Source of the DNA: Oceaniradius stylonematis
GTDB taxonomy: Bacteria > Pseudomonadota > Alphaproteobacteria > Rhizobiales > Rhizobiaceae
DNA: 64,000 nt
Assembly (NCBI RefSeq): GCF_003149475.2
Contig: NZ_QFWV02000006.1
Span: 128,019 to 192,018, forward strand
Direction: 5' to 3'
Positions 18,226 through 28,485 of the stretch are shown in pieces (within the stretch, counting starts at the first letter, position 1; each line of letters begins with the position of its first letter). The notes beneath the pieces were generated by a model, which was not told where the DNA came from, made no database searches, and saw only the letters and a program-made list of their open reading frames with translations. The position numbers were made by a program, and so were the translations under genes.

Positions 18226-20886
18226 TCAGGCCAGCGTGCGGTCGATAATGTCGGCCAGATCGCGTGAGACGCGGTCGCCTCGTCGCAGCGACTCGATGGC
18301 CGTTTTTGCGCGCTGGCGCCGGCCCGGCTCGAGGTTTCGCCAGGCCCGCATCGCCGTCATCAGGCGCGCGGCAACCTGCGGGTTCTTCGCATCGATCCGC
18401 CTGATCGCCGCGCACAAGAGCTCGTAGCCCTTGCCGTCGGCGCGGTTGAAGGCGACCGGATTGCCGGTGGCGAACGCGCCGATCAGCGAGCGCAGCCGGT
18501 TGGGATTGTCCCAGGAAAAGCCGGGCGCTTTGGTCAGCGCCTGCACGGTTTCCACCGTCTCGGCGCGCGGAACCGTCGCCTGGATGGTGAACCATTTGTC
18601 GAGCACGATCGGCTCGGCGCGGAACGCGGTCCGAAACGCTTCGAGCGCCTGCGCGGCGGCTTCGCTTTCGGGTGCAAGATGGGTCAGCACCATCAGCGCA
18701 TGGGCGCGATCGGTCATGTTGTCGGCTTCGGCGAGAGCCTGTTCGGCCAGATCGGTGCTGCGCGCGGCATGGCACAGCATGGTCAGGGCCACATTGCGCA
18801 ATGCGCGGCGGCCGGCCCCCTCGGCGCCCGGGTCATAGGCGTTGCGCGGCTGCAGTTCGTGATAGATGCGGGCAAACACGCGCTCGCAGGCCTTTGCCAG
18901 GTGCTCGGTGACGCCGCGCCGCGCCTTGTTGATCGCATCCGGATCGATGTCGCGGCCGATCTCGCGGGCAATGTCGGTTTCGGCCGGCAGCGTCAGGCAA
19001 AGAGCGCGGTAGGCATTGTCGAACGTCCCATCGCCGGCAACGGCCGAAAAGATATCGACAAGCGCATCGCTCGCCGCGGCCGGATCCCCCGCCGAGACGG
19101 CCCGCGTCGCCTTGATCAGGTCTTCCATCGCCAGGCTGTTGAGCGCTTCCCAGCGTGAGAACGGATCGCTGTCATGGCGTGCGAGAAAAAACCGGTCGCG
19201 CGTGGGCGCCTGCGGCACCCGCGTCACCGGCGCGGAAAATCCGCGCAGCACCGACAGGACCGGTTCCTCGGCGATGCCGGTAAAGACGATTTCGTGCTTC
19301 GGTTCGGTGATCACCAGAACTCCGTCCTCGCCCTCGTGCTGCATCGTCCGGGCGCCGCTCACCGCGTCATGGTCGAGTGTCGAGCCGTTCTTGCCTGCGA
19401 GCGCGAAGGCGATCGGGATGACCATCGGTGCGTTCGGCGTGCCGGCAACCGGCGGCTTCAGGCTCTGGTTGACGGTTACCGCGAATGTCCGCGCCGTCCG
19501 GTCGTAGCGCGTCGTGATCGCCAGATTGGGCGTGCCGGGCTGATCGTACCAGAGCGCGAACTGCGTCAGGTCCGTCTGCGCCGCTTCGGCAAAGCAGGCC
19601 AGGAACTGTTCGATGGTCGCCGCCTCTCCGTCATGGCGCTGGAAATAGAGATCCATGCCGGCGGCAAAGCCCTTGGCGCCCAGCAGCGTGCGCAGCATTC
19701 GCACGATCTCGGCGCCCTTCTCGTAGACGGTTGCCGTGTAGAAATTGTTGATCTCGCGATAGGTGCGCGGCCGCACGGGATGCGCAAGCGGGCCCGAATC
19801 CTCGGGAAACTGATGCGCCCGCAAGAGCCGCACATCGCCGATCCGCTTGACCGGACGCGAACGCATGTCGGCGGAGAACTCCTGGTCGCGATAGACCGTC
19901 AGTCCTTCCTTCAGGCAAAGCTGGAACCAGTCGCGGCAGGTGATGCGGTTGCCCGTCCAGTTGTGGAAATACTCATGCGCGATGATCGCCTCGATCGACG
20001 CATAGTCCTGGTCGGTCGCTGTACGCGGATCGGCCAGCACATATTTGTCGTTGAAGATGTTGAGGCCCTTGTTCTCCATCGCGCCCATGTTGAAATCGGA
20101 CACGGCGACGATCTGGAAGATGTCGAGATCATATTCGAGACCGAAACGCTCTTCGTCCCAGCGCATCGACCGCTTGAGCGCATCCATCGCATAAGCGGCA
20201 CGCGGCTCCTTGCCGTGTTCGACATAGATCTTCAGCGTGACCAGACGTCCCGATGCCGTCGTGAATTCGTCCTCCACCACGCCAAGATTGCCGGCAAAAA
20301 GCGCGAACAGGTAGGACGGCTTGGGGTGCGGGTCGTGCCAGACCGCATAGTGGCGGCCATCGCCCAGATCGCCGTTCTCGACGGGATTGCCGTTCGACAG
20401 GAGCAATGGCACGTCCTTGCGGTCCGCTTCGATCCGCACCGCGTAGACCGACAGGACGTCCGGCCGGTCGAGGAAATAGGTGATGCGGCGGAAACCTTCG
20501 GCCTCGCATTGCGTGCAGTAATTGCCGCCGGTGCGGTAGAGCCCCATCAACTGGGTGTTCGCGGTCGGATCGACGACCGTCTCGATCTCCAGCGTGAACG
20601 TCTCGGACGCCGGGGGCGCGTTGACGACGAGCGCGTCAGCGGTTGCGCTGACGGCATTGTCGCCCGCGTCTGCGCCGTCGATCCGCGCGCCGACGAATGT
20701 CAGCCCGTCGCCGTCCAGTGTCAGCGGCGTGCCGGGCGCGACGCCGGCCCGCCGCCGCATCTGCAGCTTCGCCGTGACGCGCGTCCGGGTCGGGTCGAGG
20801 CGGAACACCAGGTCGGTCTTGTCGATCAGATAGTCGCTTGGCCGATAATCGCCCAGCCTGATGACCTGTCCGGTTTCGGTTCGCAT
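18226..20886 (-). CDS. pepN: Aminopeptidase N (M1 family)
   Basis: A cytosolic zinc aminopeptidase of 886 residues that trims N-terminal residues from peptides. The exopeptidase motif GAMEN is at 268-272, zinc ligands H304 and H308 with catalytic E305 lie in HEYFHNWTGNRIT, and the third ligand E327 is in CLKEGLTVYRDQEF. Length and C-terminal helical domain fit the E. coli PepN type. ATG 20886 is preceded by AAGAGG at unusually short spacing. The gene is divergent from the EamA transporter, and its 3' end is followed by the pleC-like gene on the same strand. Confidence 0.95.
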   Translation of the reverse strand: MRTETGQVIRLGDYRPSDYLIDKTDLVFRLDPTRTRVTAKLQMRRRAGVAPGTPLTLDGDGLTFVGARIDGADAGDNAVSATADALVVNAPPASETFTLEIETVVDPTANTQLMGLYRTGGNYCTQCEAEGFRRITYFLDRPDVLSVYAVRIEADRKDVPLLLSNGNPVENGDLGDGRHYAVWHDPHPKPSYLFALFAGNLGVVEDEFTTASGRLVTLKIYVEHGKEPRAAYAMDALKRSMRWDEERFGLEYDLDIFQIVAVSDFNMGAMENKGLNIFNDKYVLADPRTATDQDYASIEAIIAHEYFHNWTGNRITCRDWFQLCLKEGLTVYRDQEFSADMRSRPVKRIGDVRLLRAHQFPEDSGPLAHPVRPRTYREINNFYTATVYEKGAEIVRMLRTLLGAKGFAAGMDLYFQRHDGEAATIEQFLACFAEAAQTDLTQFALWYDQPGTPNLAITTRYDRTARTFAVTVNQSLKPPVAGTPNAPMVIPIAFALAGKNGSTLDHDAVSGARTMQHEGEDGVLVITEPKHEIVFTGIAEEPVLSVLRGFSAPVTRVPQAPTRDRFFLARHDSDPFSRWEALNSLAMEDLIKATRAVSAGDPAAASDALVDIFSAVAGDGTFDNAYRALCLTLPAETDIAREIGRDIDPDAINKARRGVTEHLAKACERVFARIYHELQPRNAYDPGAEGAGRRALRNVALTMLCHAARSTDLAEQALAEADNMTDRAHALMVLTHLAPESEAAAQALEAFRTAFRAEPIVLDKWFTIQATVPRAETVETVQALTKAPGFSWDNPNRLRSLIGAFATGNPVAFNRADGKGYELLCAAIRRIDAKNPQVAARLMTAMRAWRNLEPGRRQRAKTAIESLRRGDRVSRDLADIIDRTLA

Positions 20887-21019
20887 CGCCTCTTGCCCTT
20901 CGTTACCATCCCGACCGCCAAAGCGCCCGTTTACACGATCGCATCCGGGCCGTCATGGGCAATTGCGCGCGGGTGCGGTGGCCTTGCATTCGTCTGCCGG
21001 CGGGTTCATTGAAGCCCAT

Positions 21020-21970
21020 GTGACCGGCCCGGCAGCATCTCCCGCACCCGAACAGAACCCGCTCCTCGGCATCGCCCTGAAGGTGGCCTCGGTCTGCGCC
21101 TTCATGGCGATGGCGACCGCCATCAAAATCGCCGGGCAGTTGCCGCCCGGCCAGATCGTCTTCTTTCGATCCTTCTTCGCCATCCTGCCGATCGTCGCCT
21201 ATCTGCTGGTCACGCGGCAGTTCACGGATGCCTGGTACACGGACCGCCCGTTGAGCCATGTGCTGCGCGGTCTGGTCGGGGTGAGCGCGATGGGCCTTGG
21301 ATTTTTTGGCCTGACCCGCCTGCCGCTGCCCGATGCCATCGCGATCGGCTATGCGCGGCCGCTGCTCACGGTCGTGCTCGGCGCCCTGATTCTCGGCGAG
21401 GTCGTCCGCCGCTATCGCTGGAGCGCCGTCATCATCGGGCTGGTCGGCGTCATGATCATCTCCTGGCCCAATCTGCAACTGCTGCGCGGCGGCGGCGATG
21501 CCGGCCAGGCCGCCGGGGCGCTTGCCACTTTCCTGTCGGCCTGCCTTGCCGCCTTCGCTTTCGTACTCGTGCGCCGGCTGGTCGATACCGAGAAGACCGC
21601 GACGATCGTGCTGTACTTCTCGATCACGGCCAGCGTACTCGCGCTGTTCTCGATCCCGTTCGGCTGGAGCGCGCTCACCGCAGTCCAGACGTCGGCTCTG
21701 GTCGCCGCCGGCTTCTGTGGGGGGCTGGGGCAGATCCTCCTCACTCAGAGCTATCGCTACGCGGAAACATCGACGATCGCGCCCTTCGAATACACGTCGG
21801 TCGTGCTGTCGATCGTCATCGGAATCGCGCTGTTCGCCGAATATCCGACGGCCGCCACACTGGTCGGCTCGGCCATCGTCGTCGCCTCGGGCATTTTCAT
21901 CATCTATCGCGAGCACCGCCTGGGGCTCGAGCGCGGCAAGGCGCGGCCGGTAACCCCGCCGCACGGCTGA
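21020..21970 (+). CDS. EamA/DMT-family permease
   Basis: A membrane protein of about 316 residues with ten predicted helices arranged as two EamA repeats (ALKVASVCAFMAMATAIKIA ... and LATFLSACLAAFAFVLVRRL ...). Members export metabolites such as amino acids or S-adenosylmethionine; the substrate cannot be read from the sequence. The frame is open from 20861 inside the divergent pepN start, and the exact start is uncertain: GTG 21020 places a short hydrophilic tail before helix 1, GTG 20978 is the alternative. It converges with the MFS gene that follows. Confidence 0.85.
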   Translation: MTGPAASPAPEQNPLLGIALKVASVCAFMAMATAIKIAGQLPPGQIVFFRSFFAILPIVAYLLVTRQFTDAWYTDRPLSHVLRGLVGVSAMGLGFFGLTRLPLPDAIAIGYARPLLTVVLGALILGEVVRRYRWSAVIIGLVGVMIISWPNLQLLRGGGDAGQAAGALATFLSACLAAFAFVLVRRLVDTEKTATIVLYFSITASVLALFSIPFGWSALTAVQTSALVAAGFCGGLGQILLTQSYRYAETSTIAPFEYTSVVLSIVIGIALFAEYPTAATLVGSAIVVASGIFIIYREHRLGLERGKARPVTPPHG

Positions 21971-22022
21971 GCAAAAAAACCTCCTCCTGGGATGTCAGCG
22001 TCGAAGGACGTGGCCGTGTTGT

Positions 22023-23264
22023 TCACTCCTCGTCCGAGCGCGGATCGAGCGTGAACATCTCGGGCGTCTGGCTGCGGGTCACCGGCACGTAGGTGTAGTC
22101 GGTCATCTCGTCGGCCGGCACCGCTTCGCGCTGGGTGATGCGCCAGGCCGCGTATCCGCCGAAGATGGCGAATGCGACCGCCAGCGAGAGAAAAAAGCCG
22201 CCCGGCCCGAGGCCGACGATCAGAAAGCCCGACAGGACCGGCCCGATCATCGCGCCGGCCCCGTTGACCACCAGAAGCCCCGACGAGATTTCAACGAACT
22301 CGCTGGGTTCGGCATAATCGTTGGCATGGGCGACGACCAGCGAATAGATCGGAAACAGAACCGCTCCGAGGATGAACACGGTGATGAAAATGCCCGGTGC
22401 CGACGCGGCGCCCGGTACGATCTGGTAGGCGATGGCGCAGCCGACACCGACAATGCCGGCGAAGATCATCACATAGCGCCGGTCCATGCGGTCCGACGCG
22501 CGGCCCAGCGGCAACTGGAAGACCGCGCCGGAAATCATCGCCAGCGCAAGCATCAGCGGGATCTGGTTGCCCGACAAGCCGGTCTGTTCGGCGAACACCG
22601 GCGCCTGGAAGTTCCATATGCCGGCGATGATGCCGGTCATCAGCATGCCGACCATCGCGGCGGGCGAATTGCGGTAGAGCTTGCGCAGATCCAGCGTCAC
22701 CTGCGTCAGCGGCTGCGGCGAAACGGCGTTGGAAAGTCCGGTGGGGATCACCGCCATGGCGTAAAGAAGGGCGGCGATGATGAACAGCGTCGTCGTCGCC
22801 GGATCGCCGAGCAACACCATGAACTGGCCGGCCATCATGCCGACCATGTTCATGATCATGTAGAATGAGAAGATTTGGCCGCGCGACTCGTTGGTGGCTT
22901 TTTCGTTCAGCCAGCTTTCCACCACCATGTAGGCTCCGGCGAGCGCAAAGCCCGCCACGCCGCGAAACGCGATCCACGCCAGCGGATGGACGATCAGCGC
23001 ATGGAACAGGAGCGACATGGCGAGCAGCGTCGCCAGCACCGCATAGACGCGCACATGGCCGACCCGGCGCACCATGCGCGGCACGACCACGCAGCCGGCG
23101 GTAAAGCACAGCGCGTAGCCAAAGCCGATCCAGCCGATGATGACCGGGCTCCAGCCCTCCAGCCCCGCGCGCAGCGGCAGCGTGATGCCGGTCAGCCCGC
23201 TGCCGGCGAGCAGGAAGAATGTCGAGAGCATCAGCCCCGTGACCGGAACGATGTTACGCAGCAT
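22023..23264 (-). CDS. MFS transporter (YcaD-like group), first of two related copies
   Basis: A 413-residue major facilitator with 12 helices and a cytoplasmic loop signature PRMVRRVGHVRVYAV between helices 2 and 3. It is clearly related to the second MFS gene at 31867-33120: both share ESWLNE, RRYVM/RRHVL loops, SLVVAHAND/LLVSHAND and a hydrophilic C-terminal tail with TPE followed by DPR/NPR and DEE/DED. Substrate unknown. The start ATG has GGGAG eight bases upstream. Confidence 0.85.
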   Translation of the reverse strand: MLRNIVPVTGLMLSTFFLLAGSGLTGITLPLRAGLEGWSPVIIGWIGFGYALCFTAGCVVVPRMVRRVGHVRVYAVLATLLAMSLLFHALIVHPLAWIAFRGVAGFALAGAYMVVESWLNEKATNESRGQIFSFYMIMNMVGMMAGQFMVLLGDPATTTLFIIAALLYAMAVIPTGLSNAVSPQPLTQVTLDLRKLYRNSPAAMVGMLMTGIIAGIWNFQAPVFAEQTGLSGNQIPLMLALAMISGAVFQLPLGRASDRMDRRYVMIFAGIVGVGCAIAYQIVPGAASAPGIFITVFILGAVLFPIYSLVVAHANDYAEPSEFVEISSGLLVVNGAGAMIGPVLSGFLIVGLGPGGFFLSLAVAFAIFGGYAAWRITQREAVPADEMTDYTYVPVTRSQTPEMFTLDPRSDEE

Positions 23265-23366
23265 GGATGGCTCCCAGGGCTTCCGGCCGGACTGACATAT
23301 TCAAGGTAATCGAGCGCGATGCCGAAGGCGCGTCCGCCGGCGACACGGTTTTGCGAAGGGGCGCCG

Positions 23367-24212
23367 TTAGGCCGTGTTGCCGTCTCCTGTCAAACGCTTT
23401 TTCAGCGCCAGGAGATCGAGCCATGCCATGCGCTTGAAGCGCGGTTGCTCGCGCAGGAAGGCGGGGTCGAACAGCGCCGTCACCGGAACAGCGCCGGCAC
23501 CGAAATCGGTCTCGGCCCACGTGCCGCGCAACTGCATGATCGTCTTTTTCGAGCCGTGCAGTTGCTGGCTGGCCGCGTTGCCGAGCGCGACGATCAGGCG
23601 CGGCCTCGCGAGGGCGATCTGCCGATGCAAGAGCGGCGCGCAGATCTTCATGTGCAGCGGCGTCGGCCGCTCGCCGCCCGGCACGGTCCAGGGCACGCAA
23701 AAGCCGGCATAGATGTCGGCCTTGCTGTCGAGCCCGATCGCCGCCAGCATCTTGCCCAGAAGGATGCCGTCGATCCCGGAAAAGGCCTCGGCGTTCTTGT
23801 CGTCGTCGCGAGACGGCGCCGCGCCGACCAGCATCACGTGAGCGCCGCGTGTGCCGCCCTCAAAGATGGTGCTGCGCGCGCTGCGCTTGAGATTGCAGCC
23901 TTCGAAGGCCTCGACCGCGGCTCGCAGCGCGTCCAGATCGGCTGCGCCGGCGGCCGTTTGCTGCGCAAGGCCGACCGCCTGATCGTCGGGGATGCGCGCC
24001 GGCTGTGCGAGGTTCGCCGCCGGCCGGCCTGCCGCCGGTTCCTGATTTGGTGCGGATGGCGCCGGCCTGGCTACTGCGGGTTGGGCCGGCGGCGCTGGTG
24101 CCTCGAACCTGTCGCCCGGCTCCGCATCCAGCGCGAAATCCAGCCCGCTGTCGGCGTAAAAGCGCAGCAACTGTTCGAATTCGGCGCGGCTGGGATCTGC
24201 GGTCGCGGTCAT
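23367..24212 (-). CDS. Uracil-DNA glycosylase family-4-like protein with altered active site
   Basis: A 281-residue protein. Residues 1-90 are a proline/alanine-rich leader as in rhizobial family-4 UDGs; residues 92-275 are the UDG fold ([18 protein letters not shown] ... [21 protein letters not shown] ... [15 protein letters not shown]). Both catalytic motifs differ from the family: motif 1, normally GEAPG followed by ED, is GAAPSRDDD at 130-138, and motif 3, normally HPAYLLR, is DPAFLR from D249. Three of the cysteines that could bind an iron-sulfur cluster remain (C106, C162, C181). Removal of uracil from DNA may therefore be lost or changed. The fold is well supported; activity is doubtful. 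Confidence 0.78.
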   Translation of the reverse strand: MTATADPSRAEFEQLLRFYADSGLDFALDAEPGDRFEAPAPPAQPAVARPAPSAPNQEPAAGRPAANLAQPARIPDDQAVGLAQQTAAGAADLDALRAAVEAFEGCNLKRSARSTIFEGGTRGAHVMLVGAAPSRDDDKNAEAFSGIDGILLGKMLAAIGLDSKADIYAGFCVPWTVPGGERPTPLHMKICAPLLHRQIALARPRLIVALGNAASQQLHGSKKTIMQLRGTWAETDFGAGAVPVTALFDPAFLREQPRFKRMAWLDLLALKKRLTGDGNTA

Positions 24213-24248
24213 GGTTCTATCTCGCAGACCGCGGGGCGCGGCGCAATC

Positions 24249-24872
24249 TCAGGATGCGGGAATGCGCGGGTCGAACTTGATGTAGAACAGGTTCGCCGGT
24301 GTCAGGTCGGTAATCAGGAAGCGGAACCGCACCGTTTCGCCCGGATCGACGAACCCGTCATGAAACAGGATCCGGTCAAACGGCTCGAAATCCAGACGGC
24401 TGTCGGCGAAGCGGTCCGACACGACGCTGTAATTGCCGGTGCGGCGCTGGTCGAACGACAGCCCGTCGCCATAGACGCTGGCCTGGCCCAGCATCTCCTG
24501 CAGCTCGAACTCCGCGCCGATCCACGGCAGGCCCGAAATGTTCTGTGCAGTGATGTCGAAATGCAGCGTTCCGGTCGCGTGGGTTTTGGGATGGGCGAAC
24601 GGGTTGATCGGCTTGGTGGCGCGGATGACGAGCGTCGAAGCCGTTGCGGCGAAGACCTGCTGGTCGATGCGGATCGGATCGGTCCGGGTGCCGAGCCCGG
24701 ACAGGGCGATGATGCGAAAGCCGCCCAGCGTATCGGAAAAATCGTAGCCTGCCGTCAGCTCCGGCGGTTCGGCACGGACAGCGATATCCTGTCCGGATGC
24801 GGCGCCGCCCGTCGCGATGAACAGCGCCGCCGCCATTCCCGCCTTTGCAATCATCGATCCGCTTGCCGCCAT
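24249..24872 (-). CDS. Secreted protein of unknown function
   Basis: A 207-residue protein with an N-terminal signal sequence (hydrophobic [17 protein letters not shown], cleavage near residue 28) and a beta-rich body without cysteines. The C-terminal part [19 protein letters not shown] and [12 protein letters not shown] looks like a conserved immunoglobulin-like strand pattern, and I have no family name for it. It is divergent from adhC and lies just upstream of the UDG-like gene on the same strand (36 nt apart), so the two may form an operon. The start is ATG 24872 or ATG 24854; neither has a clear ribosome site. Confidence 0.65.
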   Translation of the reverse strand: MAASGSMIAKAGMAAALFIATGGAASGQDIAVRAEPPELTAGYDFSDTLGGFRIIALSGLGTRTDPIRIDQQVFAATASTLVIRATKPINPFAHPKTHATGTLHFDITAQNISGLPWIGAEFELQEMLGQASVYGDGLSFDQRRTGNYSVVSDRFADSRLDFEPFDRILFHDGFVDPGETVRFRFLITDLTPANLFYIKFDPRIPAS

Positions 24873-24983
24873 GCGGACAAGATAGCGCGGTTGGCCGGGC
24901 CCGCAACGGCGAAGCCCGATTTGAACTTGCGCCGGCGAGCCTATCCATGCCTAATCGGACAAAAACGGCGGGAGGATCGGGCC

Positions 24984-26089
<1,106 letters not shown>

Positions 26090-26090
<1 letters not shown>

Positions 26091-26926
26091 TGCAGGAGGC
26101 GCTGCGCCACAAATCGTTCGGCGGCTTTCTGACGGTCCACGATCACGACAGCGCGGTCACCAACTGCACCATGCGTTTTGCGGTCTATACGCCGCCGCAG
26201 GCCGCCGACGGCCCGGTGCCGGTCTTGTGGTATCTGTCGGGGCTGACCTGCACCTGGCAGAACGTCAACGAAAAGTCCGGCATCCATCGCCATGCGGCCG
26301 AACACGGCATGATGGTGGTGTTTCCGGACACCTCGCCGCGCGGCGAGGGAGTGGCCGACGACGATGCCTACGATCTGGGGCAGGGCGCCGGCTTCTACCT
26401 GACGGCGACCGAGGACCCTTGGGCGCGGCATTTCCGCATGGACCGCTACATCGCCGAGGAACTGCCGGCGCTTGTTGCCGATCGTTTTCCGGCAGCCGAC
26501 ATGAACCGGCAGGGCATTTTCGGCCATTCCATGGGCGGGCACGGCGCGCTGACGCTGCATCTGAAGCATCCCGAACGCTATCGGTCCGTGTCCGCCTTCG
26601 CGCCGATCGTGGCGCCGAGCAAGGTGCCATGGGGGCAAAAGGCGTTTGCGGCCTATCTGGGCGCCGACCGGTCGGCATGGCAGGCTTATGACGCCACCGA
26701 ACTGGTCGCCCGACAACGGTCAAAGGCGCACATCCTGATCGACCAGGGCGCCGCCGACCAGTTCCTGGCCGAGCAGTTGCGGCCCGAACTCTTCGCAGAA
26801 GCCTGCCGCCATGCCGGCCAGCAACTGACGCTCAACATGCGCGACGGCTACGACCATTCCTACTATTTCGTCGGCACTTTCCTCGGCGAGCACTTCGCCC
26901 ATCATGCGGGGACGCTTGACCGCTAG
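26090..26926 (+). CDS. fghA: S-formylglutathione hydrolase
   Basis: Hydrolyses S-formylglutathione to formate and glutathione, the step after AdhC. The 278-residue esterase D family protein has the nucleophile S147 in GHSMGGHGA, the oxyanion-region motif WYLSGLTCTWQN, and the catalytic histidine in DGYDHSYYF. The ATG overlaps the adhC stop, so the two enzymes are made in a coupled manner. Length is normal for the family. Confidence 0.96.
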
Positions 26927-27117
26927 GTCTTTCCCCTCGTCGGGCGCTTGACGAACACCCTGCCAAGAAAGCCGATCGTGGCGCCGATGCCGACACACAC
27001 AACGACCAGCAGCGCCCATCCTCCTGTTGTCGCCGGGTCGACCCAAGTTGCGAGCAAGACCCCGGCCAGAAAGCCGATAACGCCGCCGATGCCGAGCCCA
27101 TAAGCCAGTTCGATCAC
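26923..27117 (-). CDS. Small two-helix membrane protein
   Basis: A 64-residue protein with two glycine-rich hydrophobic segments (LAYGLGIGGVIGFLAGVLLA and WALLVVVCVGIGATIGFLGR) and a short basic tail. It starts 3 nt beyond the stop of the secreted peptidoglycan-binding protein gene on the same strand, so the two are probably translated from one message. Its end overlaps the fghA end by 4 nt on the other strand. No family recognised. Confidence 0.55.
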   Translation of the reverse strand: MIELAYGLGIGGVIGFLAGVLLATWVDPATTGGWALLVVVCVGIGATIGFLGRVFVKRPTRGKT

Positions 27118-27120
27118 GAC

Positions 27121-28329
27121 CTAGAATGCCTCCAAAAAGCCAGGGCCGTACTTGTCGGCCCATCGCCGCAGCGTCACCTGCAACCGTGCAAGCGTGAAGC
27201 CCCTAAGGTCGGCAAAGTCGGTCTCCACATCATTGCGCCATTCCTGCATCATGGCGTGGGCCAGATCGTAGTTGGACACGCGGGAAAGATCGAGGGACAG
27301 GACGAATGTGTCCTCCTTGCCAAACTCCGTCGCCGGCGACCAAGCGAGCAGGAATGGGCCTGTACCCGAGCCGGCGAAGCCCGCTTTTTCCGCCTCTTGG
27401 ATTGCGTAGCGGGCGGTCTCGGTATCGAAGTGCCTGATGGCGTCTTGGCAGACGGTCAGATCGCGGTCACGCATGCTCTGGTTGAGCGCGTCGGCAACAT
27501 CGTCCGTCTCGACCGGCCATACGGTGAGGAACTGGTCCGTGACGGCCGTGTTGGACTGGGTTGCCGTGGGGCGGAATGCGGCCACATAGGCCGCACAGAT
27601 CTGCTGGTGTTTTTCGATGTCATAGGATGTCGCGATTGCCTTGAAGGCGATGATTCCGTATCCGCGGAACCCCTCGGGCGGATAGCGATCGGGAGAGCTG
27701 AACGCACGCGTTGGAACGGGCCGAACGGACGCGGCGGCAACTCGGCCGGTCTCGTCAGCGGGCGTCGCTGTTGTCTGCCGCTCGCGCGACTGGCTTTCGA
27801 CAGCGCTGGCCGGCGCACGATCGACCGCTCTCATTTGTCTCGAAGCGGTCGTAATCGACGGACCCGCATTGTCTAGCGTCGAGGTGTCCAGACGGCCAAC
27901 GATCCGGCCGATCGGCGCCCCGTCGCCGGAGAGTTGCCTTGTAAGCTGCTGTGCGGCTATCTCGGCGAGATAGGACGGATCGTCGAAATTCAACGTTCCA
28001 GCCGATATCTCCCTGTCGCGAAGAAGCCTGAAAGAGGCGGCGAAATCTCCCTCCGTCGGTGCATTGTTGGTCACCGATTCAAGCGCCGCCGCACGCCGAA
28101 GTTCAAGAAGGGCCGCGCGTGTCAATGGCCCCACGGCGCCGTCAATCGCGCCGTCATAGTAGCCGAGCCGGTTCAGATTGGTCTGCAAGGCCCTTATGTC
28201 GTCGCCACCGGTGAGGTTTCGGCTCGCGAAATCCGGCGGTGGCCGAAGCGGCAAACCCTCGGCGGCGGCTGACACGACCAGAGCCAAAACCGCCAAGGCA
28301 GCGGTGAGCGACCGACAAAGTATAGTCAT
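27121..28329 (-). CDS. Secreted peptidoglycan-binding-domain protein
   Basis: A 402-residue protein with a signal peptide (residues 1-23, ending AAA-EG), then a PG_binding_1 repeat at about 40-75 (IRALQTNLNRLGYYDGAIDG), a low-complexity linker rich in Thr, Ala and Arg (170-215), and a C-terminal globular domain (YGIIAFKAIATSYDIEKHQQ ... GPFLLAWSPATE). The last domain carries two cysteines and no catalytic motif I can recognise. It would sit in the periplasm bound to cell wall. GGGTGA precedes the ATG; the 156-nt upstream gap is AT-richer than its surroundings and holds no other gene. Confidence 0.72.
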   Translation of the reverse strand: MTILCRSLTAALAVLALVVSAAAEGLPLRPPPDFASRNLTGGDDIRALQTNLNRLGYYDGAIDGAVGPLTRAALLELRRAAALESVTNNAPTEGDFAASFRLLRDREISAGTLNFDDPSYLAEIAAQQLTRQLSGDGAPIGRIVGRLDTSTLDNAGPSITTASRQMRAVDRAPASAVESQSRERQTTATPADETGRVAAASVRPVPTRAFSSPDRYPPEGFRGYGIIAFKAIATSYDIEKHQQICAAYVAAFRPTATQSNTAVTDQFLTVWPVETDDVADALNQSMRDRDLTVCQDAIRHFDTETARYAIQEAEKAGFAGSGTGPFLLAWSPATEFGKEDTFVLSLDLSRVSNYDLAHAMMQEWRNDVETDFADLRGFTLARLQVTLRRWADKYGPGFLEAF

Positions 28330-28485
28330 GATGCATTCACCCGGCCAACATCGGTTTAAGCAGAGTGATAAAAGAGCTATCGTGTGTCAAATGCAAGACT
28401 TTCACAGACTGGCATCAATTCAGTTCCGCTAGCTGCTTGTCGGTTTTATCATAATGCCGTCTTTGCCCAAGACCGCTCATCATTC

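Noticed and set aside
23319..24983. A very long plus-strand frame joined to adhC, which would give a 923-residue protein
   Set aside because: It is antisense to the UDG-like and secreted-protein genes, has arginine-rich shadow composition, and adhC has its own ribosome site and family N-terminus at 24984.
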